DNA of 27,020 nucleotides from CAYVXE01 sp964455375 (GCA_964455375.1 CAYVXE010000059.1:1-27020), one strand, 5' to 3'. Counted from the stretch's first letter, positions 1-8,276 are shown. Numbers and translations are program-made. The notes: generated from the letters alone by a model not told the origin.

Positions 1-102
1 GCCGATGAATTTTGTAAACATATTTTATAGTTTGAGTCAGGAAATAAATAATCATTCAATATAATGAAAATTATCTTATGGTGTCAATATTAAAATATTA
101 TT

Positions 103-2109
103 TTAGAGCTGCCAATCAAATTGAAGTCCGATTCTTCTGTCCAGGTTATTATCGATTTGGTCAGGACCGGTACCGATGACCTTCACATCGTCCCGGTATG
201 TTTCGGAGTATTTAAAGGTGATTTTAATAAAGTAAAAAGGCCGGTAATTGAGTAAAACGTACCAACGGCTACCTCGTCCAAAAAGCGCCCGGTTGGTTAA
301 TACCCCGGGGAGATCACTTTCATACTGGAATACCCGCGACCAGAATGAGTTGGTCTCAAACATCGTCCACCTCGCAGACATTCTAAACTTGTTCCATAAC
401 CTTGTACGTATTTCCTGATAAATTAAAAAGCCAATCTCTGAAGAAGATGTCCGTGACTGGTCGAAATTATTTATGGAAACGATATTATATTCAACTCTGT
501 TCCTGAATCTGATTTTTTTGTACGTGAGGTAATCAAATTGTAAGCGAAATTGATTTTGTTCAGTAGAGGCAAATTCGTGGATATGCCTGCCAAAAGGACT
601 CAGGGTGTTCTGAATCCTCTGTTTCATTTTTCTTCGATAGCGAAACGTAAATTTTATGTTTTTCTTAAAAGAATACTTAATTTGGGTTAAAAAATCGTTA
701 CCGTTTGTAGGAAAGGGTTGTAAAAACGTCCGCCACGGTTGCGAGAAAATGTCGTAATAAGCATGAATGGTTATCTTTACCAAAGGTTTGTAATAAAGAC
801 CCATATAGTAACCCTTTTCGTTTTGAGTCGTACCGTTTCTTTCCGCAAAACCGTAACCGTGAAAATTTTGGAAATTTTTATCATAATTTCTGTAAAGCAA
901 TGCCAGTTTGAGCGTTTTATAATCGAGTATGCTACCTAGGAGCATCGCCTTTCCGCCGTTTTTTGAACGTGCCGCTTCTGAAAATATCTCTACAGCATTG
1001 AAACTCAATTGCAGGTCCGTCCCATACACAACGTTCTTTTTGCCGTGAAAAGCAAAGTATTTTCTGGTTAAGTCAGAGGACTCTATTTTTTTATTGAAAT
1101 TAGATTGATAAAATGTTGTTCCTAACCGCAGATTTGGCATCCAATGAAGTTCAATTCTGCCGCCAGCTGCCGTTTCTGTAAGACGGTCTTTTTTCAAGAG
1201 TTCTGTTTCATTTCTATGATAGCCGGTGGTGGGAAATCCAGAAATTCCTGAATTTGAAATAGGCGTTGCGTCAAGTTTTACTCTGGAGAAAAACGTTGTT
1301 ATGGTCGCCAGACGACCTTTAAAGGACATGGCAGCGCCGCGGAAGAAAGCATTTTCGTTCGTGGATGTGTATCCTTGAATGTTACGGGCATGTTTTTTTA
1401 TGGGAAAGATTGTATCGGAACTTTTTGAAAAACCGTAGGGCGACCAAAGGACCAACCCTTGTCCGGCCTCAAACTGGTAATCTCCAACGATGAACCGCGC
1501 GTTCTTCGTCACGCGTAAATCAGTGAAGAACAAGCTCAGATCGGTTAAATTATTTTCGCCACTGTCTTTTTCGGTGAGAAATCCTGTTTTAATTTTTGGT
1601 TGTAATTGTATAAGCACACGGTTATAAATTTTTTTTGGAGAATCGTGATAGGTGCCGTTTTGAAACCCGGCAGGCGTGTCTATGAAGTCGTTTACCCGGT
1701 TGCGCACGGAGATAGCAAATTGATTCCGGCTCCGAATGTTTGCTGATCGAATCGTAATGTACGGTTTAATTCGTTCGAAAATGTCTGCATCTATGCCATC
1801 TATTTGCAATAGGTCGTCGATTTTTTTAAAAGTCCCAGTTTCCGTTCTTCTTGTGAGAATTGCCTTGCCGATTCTGTTTGTCATATCCGGCAATTGTAGA
1901 ATATCCTGTAATGTTGCGGTATTAAGGTCCAAAGGGTGTTCTCTGAGGTGGCGCAGCTGTTCTATTAATTCGGATGCTTCGGACGACTCTGCTTGCTCCT
2001 CCAGAAGAATTTCTTCGGTTGCATCCTGAGCTTTACCTGTCGTTGAGGAAGCAAACAAAACTAAAACTGTCATGAGAACAGAAAAACGATTTGTCACGTA
2101 CAGTTTCAT
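103..2109 (-). CDS. Outer-membrane beta-barrel protein with N-terminal HhH (ComEA-like) module
   Basis: 668 aa. A signal peptide (hydrophobic core about residues 9-22) ends in GKA before Gln28. Residues about 55-118 resemble the ComEA-type helix-hairpin-helix pair (DLNTAT, then LLQIDGIDADIFERIKPYI). The remainder is long, rich in alternating aromatic and polar strands and Arg/Tyr/Phe pairs, and ends in FDWQL, as outer-membrane barrels do. The HhH hairpins are degenerate: LPDMTN and IDGIDAD stand where LPGIG/IPGVG are usual, so DNA contact is uncertain. The ATG lies 3 nt after the stop of the upstream PorV-like/HhH gene, so the two are surely co-transcribed. Large HhH-barrel proteins occur in Bacteroidetes, but no substrate is established here. 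The barrel call is inferred from composition; the HhH call from motif. Confidence 0.8.
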   Translation of the reverse strand: MKLYVTNRFSVLMTVLVLFASSTTGKAQDATEEILLEEQAESSEASELIEQLRHLREHPLDLNTATLQDILQLPDMTNRIGKAILTRRTETGTFKKIDDLLQIDGIDADIFERIKPYITIRSANIRSRNQFAISVRNRVNDFIDTPAGFQNGTYHDSPKKIYNRVLIQLQPKIKTGFLTEKDSGENNLTDLSLFFTDLRVTKNARFIVGDYQFEAGQGLVLWSPYGFSKSSDTIFPIKKHARNIQGYTSTNENAFFRGAAMSFKGRLATITTFFSRVKLDATPISNSGISGFPTTGYHRNETELLKKDRLTETAAGGRIELHWMPNLRLGTTFYQSNFNKKIESSDLTRKYFAFHGKKNVVYGTDLQLSFNAVEIFSEAARSKNGGKAMLLGSILDYKTLKLALLYRNYDKNFQNFHGYGFAERNGTTQNEKGYYMGLYYKPLVKITIHAYYDIFSQPWRTFLQPFPTNGNDFLTQIKYSFKKNIKFTFRYRRKMKQRIQNTLSPFGRHIHEFASTEQNQFRLQFDYLTYKKIRFRNRVEYNIVSINNFDQSRTSSSEIGFLIYQEIRTRLWNKFRMSARWTMFETNSFWSRVFQYESDLPGVLTNRALFGRGSRWYVLLNYRPFYFIKITFKYSETYRDDVKVIGTGPDQIDNNLDRRIGLQFDWQL

Positions 2110-2112
2110 AAC

Positions 2113-3210
2113 TTATTTATTGGATAGGATAGTAATTTTATCTTTAATTCTTTCAAATGTATGTTTGCCGACTCCGGGTATCTGCATGATGTCTTTAATT
2201 TTTAGAAATGGACCATGCGCGTCACGAAATGAAATGACCTCTTTTGCCAGAGCGGTACCGATTCCCGGCAGCACAGTCAGTTCCTGTACATTAGCAGAAT
2301 TTAAGTCCACTTTTTTTGCAACCGGTTTTTCTGTTGCCGGTAGCTTTTTTATTTTAACATTTTGCTTGCCAGCCGGCGTTTTCTTTTCAGAGCCAAAATA
2401 AAAAGAGAAAGACATCTGGTGTGTCAGCCCCAAGTCATTATGTGTAAAAAATGCATAATCTACTTGGAACCGCCGGACAGATAAACCAAAGCCCGCTGAA
2501 AACAGGTCCGGGTTTGTGGCGGTGCCTGCGCGCAACCTGAGTTGTTTTAACGGAGAAAATTCAATTCCGAATCGAACTTCCTGAGGATAGCGCACATCTT
2601 TATAAATGTCCATGTTCAGGGTTAGCTGCGGCACTGCTTTGAGCGAAAACCCCGCTTTGATGATTTGGGGTAAGTTTTGCTCTGAGCCCACGATGCCGGG
2701 CCTGTTTATATTTTGATATGTAAATCCCCATGAAAAGTTTTCGTTTATGGGCACCATGACACCAAAGTCGAAACCCAATCGGCTGGTTGAGCCGTAGTTT
2801 TCAATATTTATGGTTTGCAAACGTGTATTTATACCTAAAAGAATCGTTTGAAAAAAGCGATGACTGAATGCGATGTTAAATTTTTGTTCCGAGTAAAGAT
2901 TGTTTCCAAGGTAGATATAGCCGAACCCAAATCTGTATGTTGACAAAGGCAAGCAAACCGATATAGTGCCGAAATGAACATCGGCCAATGCAAATGGTTT
3001 TTGATAAAATAACGAAATACCGAGTCCCCGCATTTGACCCAGCCCGGCCGGATTCAAAAATACTGCATCCGGTGAGTTGATAAAACCCACATGGGTACCT
3101 CCCATAGCGAGGCTGCGTGCGCCCACCGGCAGATCTGTAAAAGCGTTCGCGGTTTGAAAAAAAGCTAAAAGCCCCAAAAACAAAACGAAATAACGATGAT
3201 AGTATTTCAT
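2113..3210 (-). CDS. PorV/PorQ-like outer-membrane beta-barrel protein with C-terminal HhH DNA-binding domain
   Basis: 365 aa. The signal peptide ends near ANA (about residue 23). The mature start (GARSLAMGG, then NPAGLG) is the hallmark of PorV/PorQ/UPF0164-type barrels, and about 270 residues of beta-strand pattern follow. A Lys/Pro-rich linker (about 275-300) leads to a canonical ComEA-type double HhH at about 301-362, with both hairpins intact (LPGIG and IPGVG). ATG with SD GGAG 5 nt upstream. It is the first gene of a two-gene minus-strand operon with the 668-aa HhH barrel and diverges from the PorD-like gene at 3311. PorV proteins are T9SS partners in Bacteroidetes, and the next gene is PorD-like, so a T9SS-related role is plausible; the HhH tail suggests DNA or another ligand on the periplasmic side. 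The function of the fusion is not known to me. Confidence 0.82.
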   Translation of the reverse strand: MKYYHRYFVLFLGLLAFFQTANAFTDLPVGARSLAMGGTHVGFINSPDAVFLNPAGLGQMRGLGISLFYQKPFALADVHFGTISVCLPLSTYRFGFGYIYLGNNLYSEQKFNIAFSHRFFQTILLGINTRLQTINIENYGSTSRLGFDFGVMVPINENFSWGFTYQNINRPGIVGSEQNLPQIIKAGFSLKAVPQLTLNMDIYKDVRYPQEVRFGIEFSPLKQLRLRAGTATNPDLFSAGFGLSVRRFQVDYAFFTHNDLGLTHQMSFSFYFGSEKKTPAGKQNVKIKKLPATEKPVAKKVDLNSANVQELTVLPGIGTALAKEVISFRDAHGPFLKIKDIMQIPGVGKHTFERIKDKITILSNK

Positions 3211-3228
3211 GCGCTCTCCATAAATTTC

Positions 3229-3258
3229 TTGACAAAGACATTTGATATTATCTATCTT
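3229..3258 (+). promoter_or_regulatory. Candidate sigma70-type promoter for the PorD-like gene
   Basis: A perfect -35 TTGACA (3229-3234) is followed after 18 nt by TATCTT (3253-3258, 4 of 6 matches to TATAAT). Transcription would start near 3265, upstream of the GTG at 3311 but downstream of the alternative in-frame TTG at 3242, which supports the later start. FCB bacteria often use different promoter consensus sequences, so this is a pattern match only. Confidence 0.4.
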
Positions 3259-3300
3259 TCTAAAGAATAAGAAGCTTCTATATCGTTACAACTCTTCCGA

Positions 3301-3306
3301 AGGAGG
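3301..3306 (+). promoter_or_regulatory. Shine-Dalgarno AGGAGG fixing the PorD-like start
   Basis: AGGAGG sits 4 nt before GTG at 3311. The frame is open back to 3242, but the upstream stretch encodes a Lys/Tyr/Asn-rich segment with no SD. A signal peptide begins directly after this GTG. Confidence 0.7.
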
Positions 3307-3310
3307 ATCA

Positions 3311-4192
3311 GTGTTAAATTTCATATTAAGAAAATTCTTTCAACAGTATATTTTTGTTGGTGTCTGCTTTGCCTTCATTTACTTGCCATCGCTGTACGCA
3401 AACGATGTGAAAGCAAAAGTGCAAGTGATCATTGATAAACTCCCGCTTGACAAACAGGATAGAATGCGCAACTTCCATGAAATCGTTAAAAAATATGTCG
3501 AAGAATCCCCCTGGTTAGAAGCAAAAGACCAGGGCGATCCCATTGAAATATCTTTGCAGCTTTTTCTCACCGACCTCAACTCAAATGTAGAAGACAGGTA
3601 TAAATGTGAGTTTCTGGTTTCCGGTTCCGATGTTCAGTATTTCGATAGACGCGTACGTTTTCCATTTCAGCCGGGGGAACAGCTCGTGTTCAACGAACAA
3701 TCCGTGGGGCCGTTAACAGGTGTCATTAATTTTTATGTGTATATGATTATTGCCAATGAGTTTGATAAATATAATAAATTTGGTGGTGACATTTATTATA
3801 AGAAGGCCCAGAATATGGCTGCATTGGGCAAGTTTGTCAGAAGTGAATTCATTCTCGGGTGGACTGAGCGTGAAGAGATCATTGATCGAATTTTCACTAA
3901 GGAATTTAAAACGTTTCGCGTTGCTAAGGACCATTTTTTTTACGGGCTGTATGTTAAAGATGACAATATCAGTGAGGCCCGAAAAAATATTGTGCAGGCG
4001 ATTGATCTAATAGACGCAGTTTTGACAAAAAAATCATATTTTGAAGAACCACAGCAGTTTCTGAATGCGCATTATATGGAAATAATCGATCTGTTCAAAA
4101 ATACGAAAAACCACTCTGAGTTATTCAAAAAACTGATAAAATTAGATCAAGATCACAAGAAGCAGTACGCGAAGTTTATTCCTGGTTCGTAG
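3311..4192 (+). CDS. porD: PorD-like DUF4835 protein, T9SS-associated
   Basis: 293 aa from a GTG start chosen by AGGAGG 4 nt upstream and by the signal peptide that follows at once (hydrophobic core about 11-27, cleavage likely LYA/ND). The mature part matches the DUF4835/PorD pattern as I know it: an EIS-type strand region, a PF-x-P stretch, VINFYVYMIIANEFD, then the GGDIYYKKAQNM segment, and a helical C-terminal half ending in a run of charged helices. Length (usual about 290-300) and order of segments agree. DUF4835 proteins are linked to type IX secretion in Bacteroidetes. It is divergent from the PorV-like barrel, and a hairpin terminator follows 36 nt after its stop. The assignment rests on remembered family features, not a search. 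Confidence 0.72.
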   Translation: MLNFILRKFFQQYIFVGVCFAFIYLPSLYANDVKAKVQVIIDKLPLDKQDRMRNFHEIVKKYVEESPWLEAKDQGDPIEISLQLFLTDLNSNVEDRYKCEFLVSGSDVQYFDRRVRFPFQPGEQLVFNEQSVGPLTGVINFYVYMIIANEFDKYNKFGGDIYYKKAQNMAALGKFVRSEFILGWTEREEIIDRIFTKEFKTFRVAKDHFFYGLYVKDDNISEARKNIVQAIDLIDAVLTKKSYFEEPQQFLNAHYMEIIDLFKNTKNHSELFKKLIKLDQDHKKQYAKFIPGS

Positions 4193-4228
4193 GGGAGACG
4201 AAACTTAAATATTATAAAAAATTAACAT

Positions 4229-4267
4229 AAATGAGTCAAGTTTTTTTTTCTATAATTTGACTCATTT
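4229..4267. terminator. Bidirectional hairpin terminator between convergent genes
   Basis: A perfect 11-bp inverted repeat AAATGAGTCAA (4229-4239) / TTGACTCATTT (4257-4267) has a 17-nt T-rich loop and a T-rich tail on the plus strand. It lies between the convergent PorD-like and glycosylasparaginase stops (4192 and 4281), so it probably ends transcription from both sides. Confidence 0.8.
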
Positions 4268-4280
4268 TTATTTCTTGAAT

Positions 4281-5327
4281 TTATAGTTCAATTAAAAAAG
4301 TACCATTGACCACGTGGAAGCCCTTCTCATTAATAAACGATGCATACGGAAGTGATTTCTTGTGTCCCCGAATAGAGGCACATCCTACCTCACCGTTTTT
4401 ATTGATTGCCACAAATTTATCATTGAAATAAATATTTTTAACGCCGCCGTTAATATCGATAATTTTTTGACATGCAGCCTCGCATGCTTGCTGAGGCGAT
4501 AGTCCCGCCCGCATTCTTTCGACAACAAAATAACTGCCACACATCCGGATGACTTCTTCACCGCGACCGGTTGCACCGGCTGCGCCTACTTCATTGTCTA
4601 CATACAGGCCTGCACCAATGATCGGTGAGTCGCCGATACGCCCGGGAATTTTGAATGCCAGGCCGCTTGTGGTGGTAATCCCGGCTAAATCACCGTTTGC
4701 ATCCAAACCCAGCACATTGATGGTACCCGTGGAACGTTTGTCCTGTTTATAGTTACCATTTGCAGGTGGGAAATAATCATCTTTGTCGCTGAGATTTTCT
4801 TTCCACCGAAGCCAGGCGATGCGTGATTTTTCGGTGAGTAAGTTTTCTTCTTTAAAACCGTGCATTTTAGCAAATTCCAATGCACCTTTCCCAACTAAGT
4901 AGATATGGTCGGTTCGATCCATAACCAGCCGAGCCACTGAACAAGGTGTTTTAATGTTCTCGAGCGCAGCGACTGATCCGCAATTATGAGTTGGACCGTA
5001 CATGATCGATGCATCTAATTGTACGACGCCTTGCTCATTGGGGTAACCGCCGTAACCGACGGACTGGTCATTCGGATCGAGTTCCACCACATTAGCGCCT
5101 CTCTCAATGGCATCGAGGAGATTTTTTGTTTGATTTAGTGTTTCCCAGGCGGGAGTGAGTACTTTTTGTCCCCACTCGTCACCTCGACTGCAAAAAATAA
5201 CAGGCAATTTGATTTTACCCAAACCGGAATTCGTGCGAAATTTTGAAACCGATGAAACAAAAGGCAACGTCAGTCCTAAGGCGGCAGCCTTTTGTAAAAA
5301 CGAGCGTCTGTTTAATTCCTTACCCAA
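4281..5327 (-). CDS. Glycosylasparaginase / asparaginase 2 family (Ntn-hydrolase), Tat signal
   Basis: 348 aa from TTG at 5327; GAGGTGG 5 nt upstream decides this start, since the alternative GTG at 5336 lies inside that SD. The N-terminus carries a Tat motif (NRRSFLQK, Arg7-Arg8) and a hydrophobic stretch, so export is in folded form. Family marks: VGYGGYPN and QLDASIM in the alpha part, then the autocleavage site STG/TINVLGLD (nucleophile Thr202), then GRIGDSPIIGAG and GATGRGE in the beta part. The glycosylasparaginase-like layout (GYGGYPNEQGVV, no GAVTGV) suggests N4-(beta-N-acetylglucosaminyl)-L-asparagine cleavage, yet the -1 residue is Gly as in isoaspartyl peptidases rather than the Asp of HDTIGM. 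It follows its paralogue after 15 nt, so the two form an operon. Confidence 0.9.
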   Translation of the reverse strand: MGKELNRRSFLQKAAALGLTLPFVSSVSKFRTNSGLGKIKLPVIFCSRGDEWGQKVLTPAWETLNQTKNLLDAIERGANVVELDPNDQSVGYGGYPNEQGVVQLDASIMYGPTHNCGSVAALENIKTPCSVARLVMDRTDHIYLVGKGALEFAKMHGFKEENLLTEKSRIAWLRWKENLSDKDDYFPPANGNYKQDKRSTGTINVLGLDANGDLAGITTTSGLAFKIPGRIGDSPIIGAGLYVDNEVGAAGATGRGEEVIRMCGSYFVVERMRAGLSPQQACEAACQKIIDINGGVKNIYFNDKFVAINKNGEVGCASIRGHKKSLPYASFINEKGFHVVNGTFLIEL

Positions 5328-5332
5328 AATGA

Positions 5333-5339
5333 CCACCTC
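5333..5339 (-). promoter_or_regulatory. Shine-Dalgarno GAGGTGG for the glycosylasparaginase TTG start
   Basis: On the minus strand GAGGTGG is followed by 5 nt and TTG (5327-5325). The apparent upstream GTG start (5336) overlaps the SD itself and is therefore unlikely. Confidence 0.6.
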
Positions 5340-5342
5340 TTT

Positions 5343-6404
5343 TTAATCTTTATAAATTTTTGTGATGATACTTCCATCATCTTTGACATAACCGCGAAAC
5401 ATACCAGACGTATTGAACGGCATAGTGATATTCCCATGTTTATCGATACCGATGACGCCGCCGGTACCGCCAATTTTGGTGAGTTTTTTCATAATAACCG
5501 TGTTTGCCGCTTCCTGTAGGGGCATGTTTTTATAAGCCATGAGGGCGTGAATATCGTGTGCTACGAGGAGACGCATAAAATATTCCCCGTGCCCGGTACA
5601 GGAAATTGCACATGTTGCATTGTTGGCGTAGGTTCCGGCGCCGATGATGGGAGAGTCACCAACCCTTCCGAACATCTTGTTCGTCATTCCGCCCGTGGAC
5701 GTACCGGCGGCTAAGTTACCGTCCATATCCAATGCAACTGCCCCAACGGTACTTTTTTCTTTCGGCTGCGGCATTTGTTTTTCTTTAACCTTTTGCAGGC
5801 TTTTCCACCGGCGTTCTGTATAAAAATAGTATTGAGACACAGTTTCTATATGATTTTGAGCAGCAAATTCCTCGGCGCCAATACCGGAAAGCAGCACGTG
5901 TGGTGATTTTTCTAAAACCAGCCGAGCTAATTTTATGGGATTTTTGATATGCTTGACACCGGTAACTGCACCGGCTTGCAACGTTTTTCCGTCCATTATC
6001 GATGAATCCAATTCGTTTGTGCCATCGCTCGTAAAAACAGCGCCTTTACCTGCATTGAAAAGGGGAGAGTCTTCCAGAATTTGAATTGCTGCCTGCACAG
6101 CGTCGAGACTGCTACCATGATTTTTCAGTATCTTGTAACCGGTTTGCAGAGCTTCAGTCAACTTGTCTCGATAGGCTTTTGCCATTTCCGGGGTCATGTT
6201 TTCCTTTTTAATCGTTCCGGCGCCGCCATGCATAACCATGCCGAAGGTTGGTTGTACTGCATTTTCCTGACCGTAAACCGGTTGAGTGAGGTAACTCAGC
6301 GTACTTCCGATGATGATGGTTAGAAATAAAATAAAAACTCGATTCATCGCCAGAGGAGAACGCTCTTGTTTTGAATAAAGACTAATCGAAGAATTTGTAG
6401 TCAT
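5343..6404 (-). CDS. iaaA: Isoaspartyl peptidase / L-asparaginase (plant-type Ntn-hydrolase), secreted
   Basis: 353 aa. Marks in order: MHGGAGTI (about 58-65), NAGKGAVFTSDG and ELDSSIMDG (about 117-139), the autoprocessing site S/TVGAVALD with nucleophile Thr219, GRVGDSPIIGAGTYA and CTGHGE. This is the IaaA/EcAIII family, which hydrolyses beta-aspartyl dipeptides and L-asparagine after self-cleavage into alpha and beta chains. GAGAGG 6 nt before ATG 6404 supports this start and gives an unusually long n-region before the hydrophobic core (about 22-40); the internal ATG (Met20, 6347) has no SD. Cleavage likely falls after VYG, leaving Gln46. Oddity: Ser, not Gly, precedes the catalytic Thr. 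First gene of a two-gene operon with the Tat-exported paralogue, divergent from the TPR gene. Confidence 0.92.
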   Translation of the reverse strand: MTTNSSISLYSKQERSPLAMNRVFILFLTIIIGSTLSYLTQPVYGQENAVQPTFGMVMHGGAGTIKKENMTPEMAKAYRDKLTEALQTGYKILKNHGSSLDAVQAAIQILEDSPLFNAGKGAVFTSDGTNELDSSIMDGKTLQAGAVTGVKHIKNPIKLARLVLEKSPHVLLSGIGAEEFAAQNHIETVSQYYFYTERRWKSLQKVKEKQMPQPKEKSTVGAVALDMDGNLAAGTSTGGMTNKMFGRVGDSPIIGAGTYANNATCAISCTGHGEYFMRLLVAHDIHALMAYKNMPLQEAANTVIMKKLTKIGGTGGVIGIDKHGNITMPFNTSGMFRGYVKDDGSIITKIYKD

Positions 6405-6513
6405 TGGAAACCTCTCTTAAAAGTTCTATTTTGGCAGCGGCTTTTTAACAGTTGAAAATATAACCGAAAAATAAGAAACGTATTTTTATCAGTCAAGTGA
6501 CGGGAACATTTTT

Positions 6514-6540
6514 TTGTTGGATTTGTTTTAAATTTATGAT
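6514..6540 (+). promoter_or_regulatory. Weak candidate promoter for the TPR-led operon
   Basis: TATGAT (6535-6540, 5 of 6 matches to TATAAT) has TTGTTG (6514-6519) 15 nt upstream, in the divergent intergenic region before the TPR gene. The spacer is shorter than ideal, and the region is AT-rich, so chance matches are likely. Confidence 0.25.
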
Positions 6541-6577
6541 ATATTAACGGTTTAATTATAATGGAGATGTGCAGCAC

Positions 6578-8266
6578 ATGACAGAACGATGGTTCGTTCA
6601 TTTTTTCGTAATTTTATTATTTACGATAAACGTCCCCGGATTTACACAAACTTCCGGGAAATACGACAAAGAATTTAATTCCCGGGCCGCAGAATTAGTC
6701 ATTCAGGGCAGTGTTTATGATTTAAATGGTCATTATGACAAGGCATTAAATGTGTACAATGAAGCACTCCTCTATGCCCCGAACTCAGCTTCCATTTATC
6801 AGGCTGTCGCTAAAGATTACATTCTGTTGGGTAAAGTTGAATCTGCCTTGCAAATGCTGGAACGTAGTATTCAGTTAGATGCGGATTATCTGGATAGTCA
6901 CAAACTTTTGGCTGCGCTTTATCACCGCAAAGGTGAAATAGATTCAGCCGTAAAAGAATATCAGGCAATTGTAAGACTTGACTCTCAGAATGTTGATGCA
7001 AGGCTGAATCTGGCATCAATTTATTTATCGAAAAAAGAACCTCAAAAAGCCATCGCACAATATGAAATTCTTGTAAATGCCGGCCTGGCAAACCGGGAAG
7101 TTCTGTTTCAATTAGGCGGGTTGTATTTTCAAGAGAAAGCTTATGAAGACGCAGAAAGAACGTATAACAGCTACGTACAGGAATATCCTGAAGATGAGCA
7201 GGGATACTTGGCAATTGGCACAGTGCTGATCGCTCAAAAGGACACCACAAAAGCGCTTGCATGGTACAAAAAAACGTACGATGAGAATGCTAATTTTAAG
7301 GCGGTTCGTGCGGAGCTTATCAATATGTACGGTATTCTGCAAATGTGGCAGGATGCCATTTCAATTTATGATAAAGCTGTTTTAAATGATTCCACGGATA
7401 TTATCAATTATATTCAATTGGGTAATTTATATTTTCAGAGTGGCGACACGCTGCGTGCCAATAATCATTTTGAGAAGATCATTAAAAAATTTCCAAAGGA
7501 CTGGCGCGGATATTATCAATTTGGTCTTATTTACTACTCGCAGGGAAAATTTAATGAAAGTATCCCGTTCTTTTTAAAGGCAATTGAATTCAATAAGTCC
7601 AATCCTGATACATTTTTCAGGCTTGGAGTAGCTTATCAGCAGACAGGCGATTTATCTAATGCCGAAAAATATTACCGTGAATCACATGATTTGGTGCCGC
7701 AGAATCCCAACGTAAACTTTACTCTGGGTCAACTTCTTTTTCAAGCAAAAAACTATGATGAAGCGATTCAATTTCTGTTGAAATCTTTAGCGGAGTCTCC
7801 TAACAATGCGACGTTTTTAGGAACACTGGCAGCCGTATATGATGAAATAGGTGAACACGATAAAAGTGAAAATTATTACCAAAAAGCGTTAGAGATCGAT
7901 GATAGCAATGCGACGATTCTGAACAATTACAGTTACAGTTTAGCGGAGCGGGGTGAACGTCTTAATGAAGCATTGAATATGGTGCAAAAAGCGCTGCAGG
8001 CAGAACCTGAAAACGGTGCCTTTCTCGATACTATCGGATGGATTTATTATAATTTGGGAAATTACAATGAAGCCTTGACATATATTCAAAAGTCATTGGA
8101 ATTTCGAACGGAATCTGCCGAGGTATTTGAACATTTAGGCGATATTTATAAAAAATTAGGTAGAGTTGAGCAAGCAATTGATAGTTGGAAAAAGGCCAAA
8201 GTTTTAGAGCCTGAACGTGAAAGTGTTCTGAACAAATTAGATCAAAGTAATCATTCAAATAATTAA
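6578..8266 (+). CDS. Exported tetratricopeptide repeat (TPR) protein
   Basis: 562 aa from ATG 6578 (GGAG 11 nt upstream; the in-frame GTG at 6569 is only 2 nt from it). A hydrophobic N-terminus (about 6-20) then PGFT before Gln24 looks like a signal peptide. The rest is an almost continuous array of 34-residue TPRs, roughly 14, with the expected small and aromatic positions (for example YDKALNVYNEALLYAP, YDEAIQFLLKSLAESP, YNEALTYIQKSLEF). No catalytic domain is visible. The next gene, 10 nt downstream, is a DUF4292 lipoprotein; TPR plus DUF4292 neighbours are common in Bacteroidetes. It is probably a periplasmic scaffold for envelope or glycan assembly; the partner is unknown. First gene of a plus-strand run reaching to about 13 kb. 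Confidence 0.9.
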   Translation: MTERWFVHFFVILLFTINVPGFTQTSGKYDKEFNSRAAELVIQGSVYDLNGHYDKALNVYNEALLYAPNSASIYQAVAKDYILLGKVESALQMLERSIQLDADYLDSHKLLAALYHRKGEIDSAVKEYQAIVRLDSQNVDARLNLASIYLSKKEPQKAIAQYEILVNAGLANREVLFQLGGLYFQEKAYEDAERTYNSYVQEYPEDEQGYLAIGTVLIAQKDTTKALAWYKKTYDENANFKAVRAELINMYGILQMWQDAISIYDKAVLNDSTDIINYIQLGNLYFQSGDTLRANNHFEKIIKKFPKDWRGYYQFGLIYYSQGKFNESIPFFLKAIEFNKSNPDTFFRLGVAYQQTGDLSNAEKYYRESHDLVPQNPNVNFTLGQLLFQAKNYDEAIQFLLKSLAESPNNATFLGTLAAVYDEIGEHDKSENYYQKALEIDDSNATILNNYSYSLAERGERLNEALNMVQKALQAEPENGAFLDTIGWIYYNLGNYNEALTYIQKSLEFRTESAEVFEHLGDIYKKLGRVEQAIDSWKKAKVLEPERESVLNKLDQSNHSNN

Positions 8267-8276
8267 AGTTACGTTT

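Noticed and set aside
1..102. Palindrome AATATTAAAATATT near 86-100 as a terminator or operator
   Set aside because: Short, AT-only and expected by chance in this composition; no GC stem or clear U-tract context.
6810..7262. Open frame of 150 codons antisense to the TPR gene
   Set aside because: Lies wholly within the TPR array and arises from codon bias; no recognisable protein features.
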